A stretch of DNA of 64,000 nt. Origin: Agrypnia vestita. Taxonomy: Eukaryota > Arthropoda > Insecta > Trichoptera > Phryganeidae. The notes under the pieces are model-generated. The model ran no database searches. It was given only the letters and a program-made list of their open reading frames with translations, and had not been told where the DNA came from. The stretch is taken from assembly GCA_016648135.1 (NCBI GenBank), contig JADDOH010010129.1:61048-125047 (forward strand). Reading direction: 5' to 3'. Made by a program: the position numbers and the translations under genes. Of the stretch, positions 1-12,889 are shown in pieces. Numbering within the stretch: position 1 is the stretch's first letter; each line of letters begins with the position of its first letter.

Positions 1-790
1 AAAACATCAGGCATTTTTGATAGTAGATTCACAAAATAATAGATGGTGCTGGATTAACTTAATTAATTAAGATAAAACAGATTCCTGTAAACTGATAAAG
101 TTCCGGTGGATCTAATGATAAAGCAGTTTTTTTCCTAATTTTCAGTGTGGAAAATGGGAAAAATCAGATTTTTCTTCGTTTTGACATAGTAAAAGTTATA
201 CACATGCAAGTAGGTACTTGGTGAAATAATCACAATTCTGTGCGGGCAAATTCGTTAAATCATGATATATTGTCAAATTCAATTTAAAATCAATTGAACA
301 CAACTTACCAGTGAAAACATGATTTCTCCGAATTCACTTTAACTTGAACAAAACGACAGCTGATTTCTCTATGACGACAGCGAACCGTAAAACTGTCTTA
401 TATATGGCTCATTGGCCGCGGAATACACAATAAGAAAACCAACGGTCCACCGCCTTTGCGCGCGAGAGAGAAAGAAGAAAAAAGGAACCGCGCGCATTGT
501 ACTGAATTTGTAACTTCTGTGAGCAAATTATCCGTCGAACTTGTAAAATTTATGGGCCAATCAGTGCACGAATTCTTTGGGAATAAATATTATACGAATC
601 GAAGATATTCAGATGGCGTTTTGCTCACATTCGCAGCCGTCGTTGCTTACTAAAAATTATTTATAATACCTTTACATTCTTCAACAATTCTTTTAATATA
701 TGTATATATATAAAGGGGATTCGAAGCAAAAGTGCGAACACGTTTTTTTTATTTGGGTAAACGTTTATGAAACCTATTTCAACGCCAGAG
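1..790. other. AT-rich intergenic sequence, no gene seen
   Basis: I see no exon with flanking splice sites and no recognisable protein. A short GC-richer patch around 400-500 (cattggccgcgg, gcgcgcgagag) resembles patches near 42720 and 5150 and may be an old repeat. Short open frames here are composition effects. Confidence 0.5.
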
Positions 791-1265
791 CGGAGATTTT
801 AAAATTAATCTTCTTCCTCAGTCATCTATCCACTGCCTCTTCTAATGGGCTTTTCTTATCCACCCACTATCCGCGACGGGGACAATATCATCGGCCCACC
901 TTTTCTGAGGCCGGCCTATTCCTCTTTTCGAGTCCTATGGTCTCCACCGCAGAACTCTGAGTGCCAATCTGTCTATTGCTTGCCTGGCAACATGACCTGC
1001 CCATTGGCATTTTAACATATCGACAACTTTTTTCCGGCATCTGATTTCCGCATTCTGATCACTTACGTCTAGCATTTGCTCTCCATAGATCTCCTATGAT
1101 AGTTTCCAGATCATACGTAAGCACAGGGAGGATGCAGGTTTCAAACAATTTTCTTTTTATATTAACGGGAATATCTTTGTTTCCAAAGACATGATTAAGT
1201 TTCCCAAAAACTACCCGACCAAGTCTAATTCTTCTGGGTATTTCTGCTATCTGATATTCCTAAAA
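790..1265 (-). pseudogene. LINE reverse-transcriptase C-terminal fragment
   Basis: The minus strand translates in pieces to a typical insect non-LTR retrotransposon C-terminus. It reads EIPRRIRLGRVVFGKL, then a KRKLFETCILPVLTYDLET-like stretch, then MERQMLDVS and QWAGHVARQ, then a degenerate GRP..RWxDDIV tail. Stops and frameshifts interrupt it, so it is dead. It belongs to the same family as the plus-strand copy at 23505-23813, which shares MERQMLGVS and the DDIV tail. No 5' part or target duplication is visible. LINE origin is clear; the clade (RTE- or CR1-like) is inferred. Confidence 0.75.
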
Positions 1266-1510
1266 AGTAAATTAAAATTTATACCTATAGTTTTAAAGTG
1301 AATACGCATTCAAAATCGGTCAGAAAATGGGAAATTGACACACTTTGCCATGTAATCATATTCAAACTCTTCGCGCTGTATCCTCGTTATATACCTACAT
1401 ATAAAGTGGCGCTTTTGTTTTTAAGACCTAAAAATACTGTCACACAACACCAGCTAGACTTAAATGGTTCTACATTTTTCTAGAAACTTCGTGAAATTTT
1501 TAGACCGTCC

Positions 1511-2622
1511 TTAAGGCGATCGTCTAGCAGAATGAGCAAATTTCACCATTTTTTCTCATATCTTCTCTTGCGTTTTTTATCACATTTTTGTATGGAAATA
1601 TCTCATTTTAAATTTTATTCATCAGGTTACATATACTTTAAATACGAATATCTTGTTAAAATGTCACAAACTAAATTATATAATTGATTAATAAATTACC
1701 AAACCTTCTATGTTTAAAAAATGAAGAAAATCGCTCCACTTTGTGGGCCTTTTATGATTGAATGGCCTGTTGAGATGTCTTTTTTATTCAATAATATTAC
1801 AAAGTAAACGGTTATCTTAAATTTATTACAATTATAGCAAAATCTGTTAGTTTTTTTACTTGCAATTTATGTAATAAAAATACTATTTTTTAAATTATTT
1901 TTATTTTTTGTTTTTTTCAATCCTTTTTAGATAGTTTATAACTTTTTTTCTTTAATAAATTAATGGAATAGACATTATTATTTTAAAATTAATACAAAAA
2001 AATCAAAAAATTATTCTCGATTTTAGATTTTAGCTATTTAATCAAGGCACTGCGTATTGTGACATAAATACGTTGCGTCTTGATTAAATATCTAAAATCA
2101 GGAATATCGATAAAGATTTTGATTTTCTTTTGTTTTTATTATAAAATTAAAATATCTATTCTTTTGACTATTGAAGTAAAAATGTTGTCAACCATGTAAA
2201 AAGGGTTGAAAAAAAAACCACAAAAGAATAAAATATTTTTAAAAAACAGTATTTTTTTAAATATAAATTGCAAGTAAACAAACTAACAGATTTTTCTATA
2301 ATTGTAATAAATTTAAGATAATCCTTTACTTTGTAATATTATTGAATAAAAAAGACATCTCAACAGGCCATTCAATCATAAAAGGCCCACAAAGTGGAGC
2401 AATTTTCTTCATTTTTTAAACATAGACAGTTTGGTAATTTATTAATCAATTATATAATTTAGTTTGTGACATTTTAACAAGATATTCGTATTTAAAATAT
2501 ATGCAACCTGATGAATAAAATTTAAAATGAGATATTTCCATACAAAAATGTGATAAAAAACGCAAGAGAAGATATGAGAAAAAATGGTGAAATTTGCTCA
2601 TTCTGCTAGACGATCGCCTTAA
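1511..2622. mobile_element. 1.1-kb palindromic foldback transposon with TTAA target duplication
   Basis: Two near-identical inverted arms of about 500 bp meet around a short centre near 2000-2110. The termini are GGCGATCGTCTAGCAGAATG and its complement. TTAA flanks both ends (1511-1514 and 2619-2622), so the element proper is 1515-2618. TTAA duplication is typical of piggyBac-type and a few other cut-and-paste elements. The arms hold no transposase frame, so this is non-autonomous. The centre has its own smaller inverted repeat (tatttaatcaaggcac / gtcttgattaaatatc). Confidence 0.85.
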
Positions 2623-4149
2623 TGAATAGCATTAGTTTACACTATTGAAAAGATAAATATTGTTGGACTCGTATTTATTTTTGACGGATAACCGTCTTGT
2701 CTTCTCTTCTTTCTCTCTGATCTCACTACCGAGTTTACCTATGTCTCGTTTATTTTTTTTATATATTTAATACTTCAAACTGTCTAAATAGTGGTTCATA
2801 TTTATTTTGGTAGTGTTTTTTTAAAAATGATTCCGAGTATCATTTATTTTTATTTTAATCAATGGGTCCAGCAATGTTATAGAAGCAAATTGCAAAAATA
2901 TCACGTAAAAATTGGCTACCTACTGCATCCCGCGGAAAAATTATTAATTATATTATTTCTAATAGATATGTGGGAATTTGTTATAGATATCGGTAGAATT
3001 TATTAGAAAAATAGATGCGAATCAACACGAACAAGAGACTGCAATTCAGAAAGAAGTCTAAATCTCAAATAAATTAGGGAATAAGAAAGAAATAAAATGT
3101 CTACTTTAAAATAAAGGTTACAAAAATGTGTGTCGCGTAAATTTAATACTTACCTACTGTTAAATAGGCTTATAAACAAATACCTTTAAGTTATTAAAGG
3201 TATTTGTTTATAACATAATTGAAATATTATTTATTTATTTATACAAAATAAAAAGCCTGTCAAACGTCGAATGTAGGAGGCGGAAATTAATGGTTCGCGT
3301 CTTAGTTAAGCCGCGTGTAGTATATTTTTGACGGGCCACGGAGAAGTGACGTTAGCTATGTCGTCTAGTCGCAGCGCTGCCGTCCGCGCGTTCGAGTCTT
3401 TCTCCAGCCGTGTGATTTCGTTTTTTAGCGGTGAATTCCAGAAAGTTATAGACTTACGGGATAGACAGACATCGAAATTATTATTATTTCAATATCATCA
3501 GTAGCTTGTTGTCTGGTTAAAACATTCACCTAATGCTATATTTGGTCGGGAGTTCTAGCCTTGTTCTAAGAGACTACCAACTTAGTTCTATGTATTTTCA
3601 GAGCACTAGTGTTTACCTCAGTTTGAAAATAGTACAAATTTTTATGACACGTATTTTTGTACACATCTCTATTTAAAAAAATATACTAACATTCTCTTTC
3701 ACCCGGAATAAGCTTGCGTATAAAAATAATATTTTCCAAGAAAAGTATTCTTTTGAAATTTCTATCATCTATGAAGTTAGTATCTCGCAATATTATTTTA
3801 GCATTCAATTTTGAATAATCATTACATAATTTTTCAATTGTGATTGTTGTAAAATATTTACATATAATAAATGGATTAGTTAATAACAGTTTTTAGAGGA
3901 AATTCTACATTGCTATAGTCAACTATCGGAAGGAAACTCATGATCAGCGGACCAAATACTTGCACGTACATTTTTGTAGAGGAGGATGGCGCAGTAACGC
4001 CCAACTTCATTGATAATAACTTGAAAATACATTTATAATGTCAAATATTTGTCAAACTTGTACGCTAATATTTAAAAGACAAACCAATTATACATATTCG
4101 TACACTCTTTATACAGTACTTTATACAAGCACCTGTTCCGTAATACACT
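2623..4149. other. Intergenic, AT-rich; one hairpin and a repeat fragment
   Basis: No gene is visible. 3340-3475 resembles a dispersed repeat seen again at about 60700-60830 and 30235-30320: a ctccagccgt..atttcgttttt core with a gaattc or gaattg word and a gacagac-rich end. Confidence 0.4.
3170..3213. repeat. Perfect 20-bp-arm hairpin
   Basis: The arm ttataaacaaatacctttaa (3170-3189) and its exact complement (3194-3213) are separated by 4 bases. No flanking duplication was recognised. It may be a minimal MITE relic. Confidence 0.7.
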
Positions 4150-4455
4150 CTATACGACAGTACGCGCCTTCTCTGCCTGCCCCGTCGTACAATGTCTTGA
4201 GTATCGCAGGTTCTGCGGATTTCCGCATTGGATACTCTGTCTCTTAGGGTCTTGACCTCAGTAGTTCTGAGGTTTTTAGTTCTCACCGTGTTCGCTCTTG
4301 CTTCGATATCGTATGTCATGATAGGTCTTGTGCATATTTTATATATATGGACTTTGATTTCCACTAGCATAGTATGCGTATTGGCCCACACAGTGTCTCT
4401 TAAGCATCCCGAGATAACCGCTGCTTTGTTTGTCTGTTCTTTGCCTTTCAAACAT
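4150..4455 (-). pseudogene. LINE reverse-transcriptase C-terminal fragment
   Basis: The minus frame reads AAVISGCLRDTVWANTHT, then a KVHIYKICTRPIMTYDIEA stretch, then RTTEVKTLRDRVSNAEIRRTC. This is the thumb and post-RT region common in insect LINEs (pattern K.RIYKTCVRP.MTYG.E). It is isolated and 5' truncated. Confidence 0.7.
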
Positions 4456-4771
4456 ATACGTACCTACTGGCTTTTTGGATGAATAAACAATTCAACGAAT
4501 TGTGATGTGCAAATCTTGGATTCAATTATTTGAGAAATATTATCGCGAACGAACACTACGACCAACGCATTGGTGTCTTTGCACCAAGAACCTCGAATAA
4601 TTTATTGATTCGGTTACTTGGTAGATTCAAAATAAACCAACTGACGAACGGAACATCAATGATAAATAGACCCACATTATTGAACGTTTGATTGAGACGA
4701 AACAACTGATAAGAATGCGAGAAAAATGAATATTCAAAATATTAAAGCTCGATGATGCCAATGTCAAATCA

Positions 4772-4918
4772 TACAGTAGCCGGCAAACATCTTGAAATTT
4801 TACGGCGCAGTGGGGGAAAGTTTGCGCAAGTACCATTCCACCAAAGAGACCCACATTTTGTCTTCTGCGCATTCCCTCACTGCGCCAAAAAATTTCAAGA
4901 AGTTTGCCGGCAACTGTA
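4772..4918. mobile_element. Tc1/mariner-type MITE, TA target site
   Basis: A 143-bp element (4774-4916) has imperfect inverted ends that start CAGT(A/T)GCCGGCAAAC and continue through ttgaaattt..ggcgcagtg. Each side is flanked by TA (4772-4773, 4917-4918). CAGT-starting termini with TA duplication are typical of Tc1-like elements. There is no coding capacity. Confidence 0.8.
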
Positions 4919-7900
4919 CCTATCTTATTGGTCCAAGGGCACACTATAGTAAATATGTAACTTCTCATTTCTGATAGGTACTAAATTATGTTTTAACCAT
5001 TTATTGGTCTACGGAAAATATGCTTAATTATGCCTACAGAGCTTAGTTATAACCAATCGCTAGTTGCTTTCTGCTAATAAATATTTAAGAAATGTCCAAA
5101 TTACACAACGTTCCCCGATTAAAGCCGTAACGCCCACCTATTGTTCCGCTCGCGCGCCTTGCAGATTTCTTATTTTTTCCTGCACCAAAACACTTTTTTT
5201 GAACTGTGTCGACATTTCGTAGCTCGTGTCATTGTCCACTGAACAAACACAAGCACTTTCTTGCTCGCCGGGACCGATTCACTTCCTCTAGAGAAAATGA
5301 TAAATCATTTGACATAACAGTAATGCTGCAAAAAATCTAGCATTAGGTATAATACTTACGCGGTATCCGAGCTTCGGTACCGATACTCTCTCACAAGATC
5401 ATTGCGGATTGAATGGTATAAGATGTTGTAATTAAGAAAATGTACCGTGCAAGAAAGAAGTAGAAAGAAAAAAAACTCATAAAATTTTGCGGAAACACAT
5501 GGCAGCGAATACCTACCTATTTAATGGAAAGCAGAAATCTAGCAGTCGACAGAAAACGGCCGATAATTTTCAGTACCTACCTTTGGAATGTTCTATTGTA
5601 AACTATTTTAATTATAAAAACCATTTTCGAAAATGATATTCTCCTTCCAGTCTAGTTACTTGAATGTTTTCCATTAATATATTGTTGCGTTGTGAATATT
5701 GTAAATTTTCCAGAAAATAAGTTAGGTGAGATTGTATCACCTAAATTATTAATCTAATGAAAAATAACACAATAAATAAGAAACATCACTTTATTTGAGA
5801 TATAAACACTGAAAACGTCCATTAGATGTAAAGGTAATAATGGTTACATACGATTGGAATAAACTTCTACTAGATTATTACAAATTGAACAAATGTATAA
5901 TATAATTTGAGAAATAAAACACATGTTTTAATATTATCGATTATAAGATTTTTACAATTCATTACACATTTTTTACAATCATTTATATTGCTTGAACCGT
6001 CCAATCAGGACCTATTTTGGTGTTTTATTTATTATATTCTGTAAAATGCCATCTAGCCGTCATCACTTTGTTTTATTTTTATGTCCGACTTGACATTAGT
6101 TCGGTAAACGTATTTTAAAAATACATCGTGAGATGGCGAAACTTTCGAAAACAGAAATCTACATAATCAGCCAAATACTCTTAGTTTAGAAACCCTCTGC
6201 TAGGTTTAGCGCTTGCGCAGAACGGTGGCGCGTTATTCTTCCAAGCTAAATGAGATGTTTACGAAAAATTATCTGTAATTACTTATCCGATATTGATGCC
6301 AATGAATGCAGAGTATTTATATTTAATCGGAAACCGGATCACAACGATTCTAGACGATTTTATAGCAATATTAGTATATATGTTTTATCTAAATCAATTA
6401 CAAATATTTCTAGTGGGTTTCCCAAAGAAGAGATTGTGTGCCAGGGATATGCGGTGAGAAGTTTCAATTAAAGGAATAATATTAAAAGTGAAATGAAGTA
6501 ACACCTTCTGATGATACTCTTTGATGATGATAAAACATTATTATGTACCTACATACGTTAAATATTTACTTCTTTGTCAATCTCTTCTTTGGATTACAGC
6601 AATGATAATTTGTATAATATTGAGATTTACAAATTCTGGTCCATTATTCGTTAAATATTGAAATGATCCAACTCTATATCTATTATTTTCAGCTTCCTAT
6701 ACCATTGCAGCTTTCAAATAAACAAGGATTTATAATGCACTCCAGCAGTATTTTGTAGAAGTCACACAGATTTAAAAGAAAAGTTTTAAGGGTGGTAATA
6801 AAGATATACGACGTGACCCATGCGATTTTTGTATCAGGACATACAAGTGTGGCATTTTATCTATTCTAATAAATTTATTTCTCTGTGGTTATTATAATTA
6901 AAAAAAAAAACTAACCTAGGTTGGTATCAAAAAATATTGGAAACGAAAATTCAGCTCAGAAGTCATCATCACCTTATGGAAGTCATTTAATTAGCCTTAT
7001 GAAGGATTTTATTCCAATAAAAATATCGGGCAACATCAGAAAACTTATTTAAAAATTAGAATATTCCAAACAATTTATTTCTCCTTTAATATATTCTAGC
7101 AAAAGTGAGCTCTCACAAATTTTCCATATGAGAATAATAACTTGAATTTTAAATATTTTAATAGCAATAGTGGACCAACCCTGATTCTATAAAAATGATC
7201 ATTAGATGGCAGTGTAATTCACAGTTAAAAGATACGAAGCTTTGTACAACATTCAACACTGCTATTTAAAGCGAAGGTTTTCGGGGTCGGTCAAATTTTG
7301 CTATCACTGACTCAAATGTCCATTCATTTTTCAATTTGAAGAAATATAGGAAAATTAATTCAGGTAAATATTTAAAGAATATCTCGAGTTAAACTTTATT
7401 ATATTTAGTACGCCTTGGTCCTTGTCTTAGTCCTTGTCTTAATTAGTATAACTTCTACAAAACACAGGACTAGAATTAAATATTTTATTTTTTACCAAAT
7501 ATAATACGTTCACACGGGTATTGACGGGTTAACCATATTTTTTATTAAATTCACAACATAAACATTTTGGAGAATACAATATACAATACTATAATATAAT
7601 ATTTTGGATAAAAAAGCTAGAGGATTTAATATAAACACATAAATATATGCATATATATTATATGGACGGGTATCAGCTAAATAACTACAAAATCACTTTC
7701 ATTGGTGTCAAAAGATTCATCGGTACTTGGCTGTCAATGCTGTGAACAAGATTTCGATAAGACATATTTTGTAAAAACAACTACATATTATTTTTAAATA
7801 TAATAATTCGTATCTTGACTCAAAACGGCGGTCAATTGCTTGTAAAAAGTGCTTGCTTTCTGAATTATTTTTTTTATGAAATAGTTCCTGTTTTGATACT

Positions 7901-8619
7901 AAGATGCCGGCAATTTTTTTCTAATGGCTACATGTCGAATATTAGAAAAAACAACTGCGAGTATTTTTATGAAATAGTTCGTATCTTGACATAGTAAAGG
8001 CGATTAAATGCTTATAAAAAGAAATACAAACACATTTTTATGAAAAAGTTCGTATCTTGATATTATGAAAGCGGCCGAATGCTTGGAAAAGCAACTGCAT
8101 ACACGAGTATCTCGACATAAGTTGGCAGCCAATTTTTCAAAATGCCTCCACATTGACTGTTTAATTTTGGATTGTGTCAAATAATTCTTAACGTGGTATT
8201 TTAATTCCATATGCTTGATTTTTATTGTAATTTATTTTTTTGATAATCCAAAATGTAATTACTCGATTGTTTTGGCCATTTGTCGTCAAATTGTAAAATC
8301 TTGATCACAGCAATGTTCCTAGCAATATGTAGCTTACACATAGTTCATTGATATGTTAAAACTATGTTACGTAACAAACACCTAGGGAATTGACTAAACA
8401 ATTAATATTACAGGCATGCAATTTCGATACACAATAACAATATAGGTCTGCTTAATATTTAGGTAAATTAAATCAATTGCAATTCCAATGCTGGTAACAC
8501 TATTTTTTATTTTATTTAGAAAAATCATATACTTATTTATGTTTCAAACTTTTAATAAGGTCGTGGTAAAAAAAATATTTAAAAATAAAATAAAAATATA
8601 TTTTAATCAAATTTATAAC
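4919..8619. other. AT-rich intergenic stretch, no gene recognised
   Basis: I found no supported exon or RNA gene. At about 7800-8130 a degenerate unit of roughly 70-90 bp repeats about four times (cores atgaaatagttcgtatcttgac and gcttgtaaaaa), an old minisatellite. The rest is low-complexity A/T sequence. Confidence 0.4.
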
Positions 8620-9140
8620 ATGGGTTGATCCAAAAGTTTTTATGTATTTTTCTCAAACATTTATAGGTATTATTAAACAGTAATATAATTTTACATTTTG
8701 ATCGCAAGAACGCGTAAACTATTTTTGTAAAAAACGGACGATTTTGGTGCAAAAACGAATATTTGGAGGAGTAAGGTCCGGAGAATATGGCGGGTGGTTA
8801 GTGACAGTAACATTCCAAACAGTTCCTTCATTATACTAGACCAGCCTTGCCACAAGCCATATACTCCAATTTTTCCACAATATATTCCAAATTTTTCTTA
8901 AGGTTAGGTACGAAACTTAAATGTAATACATTTGAAAATCATTCTCAAACAATAATGATTTTGGATGCCACAGTCGTTTCATTGACTTAACGAAATTTAT
9001 ATTCTAAAAAATGACATCTTTCCACCGCCATTAAAATAATAAAAAAGTTATAGTTTGAAAACCAATGTCATTGATCAGTTCAGAGAAAAAAAAAATTGTT
9101 TTCGTAATAAAAATATACAAAAACTTTGCACCAACCCATT
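8620..9140 (-). mobile_element. Degenerate mariner element with transposase remnant
   Basis: The ends are imperfect inverted repeats (tgggttgatccaaaagtttt at 8621; gggttggtgcaaagtttttg on the minus strand from about 9138), like mariner termini of the GGTTGGTGCAAAAGT type. Between them the minus strand at about 8755-8800 encodes NHPPYSPDLTPPN, the mariner transposase PPYSPDLAPSD motif. The final catalytic Asp is replaced by Asn and the frame stops soon after. The element is dead. Confidence 0.75.
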
Positions 9141-9786
9141 AAACATTTTGGATTCATTTACTGTAAATTCATATGATTTAATTCAGTATTTTTTTTTTGT
9201 TTATTTAATCTCCAGTACAGAAAAAAATGTTTGAGTTGCATATATAATGTTACAAAAGTGTGTTGTAAATTATGAAAAATTTAATGTGTTATAATATAAT
9301 GTTTTATATGAAATAACCATTTATACACATATATTTATGTAAATGTCAAATGGGTACATACGTACAAGGGAATTATAATATTTTAAAGAAATTTCTTAGT
9401 CAAAGTATTTAATAGTATAAAATCGATATTTTTTATCTCATTTTAATTAATATTTTTGACATTTCGTTTTAAACTTCAAGTACCTAGCATTCATTTCTAA
9501 ACCCTAAAAAAATCTAAACAATTTTTCTTCTCAATGCAAAAATTACCCGAACTTATTTACAATAAATGTTATGTGAATGCCGCATTGCATCGTATAATAT
9601 TTTAGAATCTGTCAAATTAAATATAATATAACGAAACGATTTCATTAAACATCACATATACACATTCTATAAATGGACCCATTTTGTTAAGGTTTTCAAC
9701 ATATTCTCTTAAATCTAACCAAATATTTGTCTCAGCTATCTGTCAAATGGCCGCGTGCTTTTTAAGACTGAAAAATCTATGCAGCC
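9141..9786. other. AT-rich spacer, nothing recognised
   Basis: Low-complexity A/T sequence with no supported gene or repeat boundary. Confidence 0.4.
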
Positions 9787-10140
9787 GTCTTCAGTGAATT
9801 AGTGTATATTATAGATATCTCACAGAGACGAAACTGTATTAATTATGGGAAAGTAGGTATAGAAGTCATTTTTGGGTGTAACAGGACTTATGACCTGTCT
9901 TTAGGTAGGCTTAAGTGATCACTTTACACAATTGTAACATTCACCATTTCCACCCATGATAGAATATACCATGCTTATTCATTTTTTGGAAGTTGTATAT
10001 ATGTTCAATAATTAATACAGTTTCGTCTCTGTGAGATATCTATAATATACACTAATTGATTAATAATGTCTCTGTGACATAAATCCAGCACTGTTCTGAA
10101 AGATTTGAACAAACTCAAAATATTCTGAGTCTTCAGTGAA
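9787..10140. mobile_element. FB-1 foldback copy A
   Basis: Inverted arms (ttagtgtatattatagatat..cacagagacgaaactg and complement) surround an internally shortened core. A single unpaired tail (gattaataatgtctctgtgacataaatcc..) follows at the right and ends caaaatattctga. A 12-bp target duplication gtcttcagtgaa lies at 9787-9798 and 10129-10140. No protein is encoded. Confidence 0.8.
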
Positions 10141-10164
10141 GACTTGCAGTTTATAACTAAAGAA

Positions 10165-10400
10165 ATTGATTCGATTGAATCTACGAGCAGAAAAATAAAT
10201 GTTTAGGAGTTCCTGGGTGGACATGATTCAGAATGAACACGTTTTAACTCTGGAGAGTTTGTAAAAAGTTGTTGAGTATTTTGGGCACATCATGAGAGAA
10301 GTAAAATATAAAGTAGGTAATGCAATTCGCATTTTAGGGGAAGATTCGTAGGGGAAGAACTGCCATGGAGTTATATAGATACGCACGAAATAACAAAAAA
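10165..10400 (+). pseudogene. Degenerate LINE tail fragment
   Basis: Broken plus-strand frames resemble a LINE C-terminus: SSWVDMIQNEHVL, then VEYFGHIMRE, then a GKIRRGRTAMELY-like end. Several frameshifts are present. Confidence 0.5.
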
Positions 10401-10497
10401 TTATAGATTATTTTTAAAAATGTAACTGTAACTGGTTGCGGATAATTTATACGAACCGTATGTTTTTCCGAGAAACGATTCTCGACGGTTAGGTAGT

Positions 10498-11870
10498 GTG
10501 AAAGTTAACACACCGTTCGAGTCTCCAGGTGTATACAGAGTGCCATGCGAATGTGGAGCGTTCTACATAGGACAAACCAAACGCAATATCGCTACACGAT
10601 TGAAGGAACGTATTGGAGCAATTGAAAACAACAACTCCTATATATCGGCAATCTGCGAACATGCATCCATAGGGAATCTCTGTCACTTCATCAGATTTGA
10701 CAAGACAAAAATCTTATCAACAGAACCGCACCTTATACCCAGATTAGTGAGGGAGTCCATTGAATTATACAAACATTCCAATTTCAATAGAGATGACAGT
10801 TACAAACTATCAAGTAGTGATGGGTCGTCGACGTATTTACCGTCGACGAAACGAGACCGTCCACGTCCGTCCATCGACGAGACGATCAACTAGTTGAATT
10901 CGTCAACTAGTTGACGCGTCAACTTCGTTACGCGGACGTCGCGGACGTTCTATCTAAACATCGGGACGATGGTCAACTGTCTACGGTTCGACGCGACGCT
11001 GCTCGACGGGTCAACCGTTGGCTATTTTTATTACGTTAATTTTTAAAATTTAAAGAAGTTCCAAGGAATATAGTTTCGGGGAAAGTAAAACAGCTACTTG
11101 TGCTTATATGTTAAAATAAATATTTTATTATTTATTTGTTTACGCACATTATAGGCTTTTACATATTGTTTTATATATTTCTTTCTATATATAATAAAGA
11201 AAGAAGTAGATATACACAATAATATCAGGTGTAAGCAGTAAAATATTAGTTCAATAAAAATAAAATAATTAAACAGAATTGTTTTATTTTATACAGCGCA
11301 ACATTGGGAATTCACCGAAATGTCGCACGTGCACATCGTACAAATCAAGTAAAAAATAATAGATAATAGCTTATTAAGCCTATTTCACCATATGCATGCA
11401 TTCAAATTTCAAGTCTCTGTCATAGTTCGTGTACACAGATCTGCACTCTATGGTCGTGTACTTTAGAGTTGAAATGAAATTACCCGTCGAGCCGTCTATG
11501 CCGTCTACAAGTCGACAGCGAGAGATGAGAGAGAAATAAACGGAGACGTTTTGTCTTGCTCTTGCTCGTTGCTTTGCACAACGAATCTCGAATCGTCCAC
11601 CGTCCACGGCGTCCGCCGTCCACCGTCTACGAATTCAACTAGTCCATGCGATAAACGTAAACGGTTGATTTCAACTAGTCCGTCCATTCAACGCCCATCC
11701 CTACTATCAAGTATTTGGCGCCCTGTTCTTACGACGTTGATTCAACCCTTGAGAGATCCGATCGCAGTAAAGTCTGCCGACGTAACTAGTACATATTGCA
11801 CATTGGCGACCTCTATTGTAGAAGTAAACACTCCACAACAAAGTGCATATAATTTAAGCCCTCGAAAGTA
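10498..11870 (+). pseudogene. PLE GIY-YIG endonuclease domain, interrupted
   Basis: The frame encodes GVYRVPCECGAFYIGQTKRN, with the GIY-YIG signature as GVY...FYIG, a Cys-x-Cys in place of the usual PLE CxxC, and the conserved Arg in TRLKERI. Downstream come CEHAS and the PLE hallmark ESIELYKHSNFNRDDSYKL. Coding identity stops at 10814 where the hAT begins and resumes after 11703 (IWRPVL...), to the stop near 11870. PLE EN domains follow the RT and nick target DNA. This copy is broken by the insertion. Confidence 0.8.
10807..11711. mobile_element. Non-autonomous hAT element inside PLE-1
   Basis: An exact 8-bp duplication ctatcaag (10807-10814, 11704-11711) flanks an 889-bp element. Its termini are TAGTGATGGG (left) and CCCATCCCTA (right), the hAT pattern. 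The interior is rich in gtcgac and caactagttga words with partial inverted repeats and has no transposase. Confidence 0.9.
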
Positions 11871-12015
11871 GTCATCAGTCCGCCCTCTACCTCCACGTGT
11901 AAAGGTCGTCCTCTTGATAACGTTGAATAAGAATTCAACGAAACGTCGAGAATCGTTTCTCGGAAAAACTTACGGTTCGTATGAAATATTCGCAACCAGT
12001 TACAGTTAAATATGT

Positions 12016-12246
12016 CTAACGACCGTAATAACAACATTAACTCTTGTTAATTCATCAGTTGTTAATCGTGTTTATCGCGTACCTATTCCCTATTCAATTA
12101 TCTACTCGATCATGACACCTCTTTCTAACTAGTTTTTGGGAATATGACAAATGTTTTAAGATATTTACTTGTAAAAACCATTCTGTGTCCCTATTTAATC
12201 ATTAACAAATATGAAATAAATAAATAAACAAAATAATGGTGCATTC
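12016..12246. other. Spacer, no feature seen
   Basis: A short AT-rich stretch between PLE-1 and a LINE tail. Confidence 0.4.
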
Positions 12247-12249
12247 ATT

Positions 12250-12716
12250 AGCTAGCTAGAGCTGGCAGAAGAGGAACGAAAGTAGATTGAATGTAGTGGA
12301 GATGAGATCCCTCAGACGTATGTGCGACAAATCCATTTATAATAAAGTAAAGAATGAAGATATTAGGAATGAATGTAAAGCTGATCTTAGCATAATTAAT
12401 TAATAGAATTAAAAAAGGGTCGCTCAGATGGTTTGGGCATGTTGAGCGAATGAATGTGGAAAGAATGGTAAGAAAGAGATATAATGCAAGTGTTGATGGC
12501 ACCAGAAAGAAAGGCACCAACGACCGCGGAAGACGCGGCATGACCAGATTAACCAGATACTGGAAGATGGTCCCGTTAGAAGCCTCAAAAACCGGCGAGC
12601 TTGCATGCGAAGATGTATGAATGTGAATGAGGCGAGAGTTGTGTGTCAGGACAGAAGAGTGTGGCGCTCTATCCTCTCTGCCTACCCCCACGGGGAAACG
12701 GCGTGATGGTAAGTAG
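12250..12716 (+). pseudogene. LINE 3'-end copy (plus-strand arm of inverted pair)
   Basis: The plus strand carries a decayed LINE C-terminus: WQKRNESRLNVVEMRSLRRM, then VKNEDIRNECKADLS, WFGHVERMN, and the terminal part ending CGTGATGGTAAGTA. It is nearly the reverse complement of 12890-13360. Frameshifts near 12400 and later disrupt the frame. Confidence 0.75.
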
Positions 12717-12889
12717 GTCATTAGCTAGTACTTTCAGTAAAAGGTAGAAAATAATAGAATTTAATTATTAATTTTTGGCATTTTAAAATTTGATTTGTTA
12801 GAAAACGATAGTTCTTTGTGTAGATAGGTTCCTGATATGTGATGTTCTGGGAATTAAAATTATTAGATAGGTATCTTATACTTACTTAC

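Larger units (their letters stand above)
10425..12015 (+). mobile_element. Penelope-like element PLE-1 (3' part), split by a hAT insertion
   Basis: Terminal inverted repeats of about 65 bp bracket the region: ctgtaactggttgcg..cgaaccgta..ttccgagaaacgattctcgacg at 10430-10486, and its complement at about 11945-12010. Between them is a PLE GIY-YIG frame, interrupted at 10815-11703 by a hAT MITE. The right arm (11911-11944) contains a cttgataa..gttgaat aag attcaac-gaaac hairpin, reminiscent of the hammerhead-like motif of PLE terminal repeats. The reverse-transcriptase half is missing, so the copy is truncated. Confidence 0.75.

Noticed and set aside
4228..4482. Hydrophobic plus-strand frame as a membrane protein
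   Set aside because: It is the antisense of a LINE C-terminal fragment.
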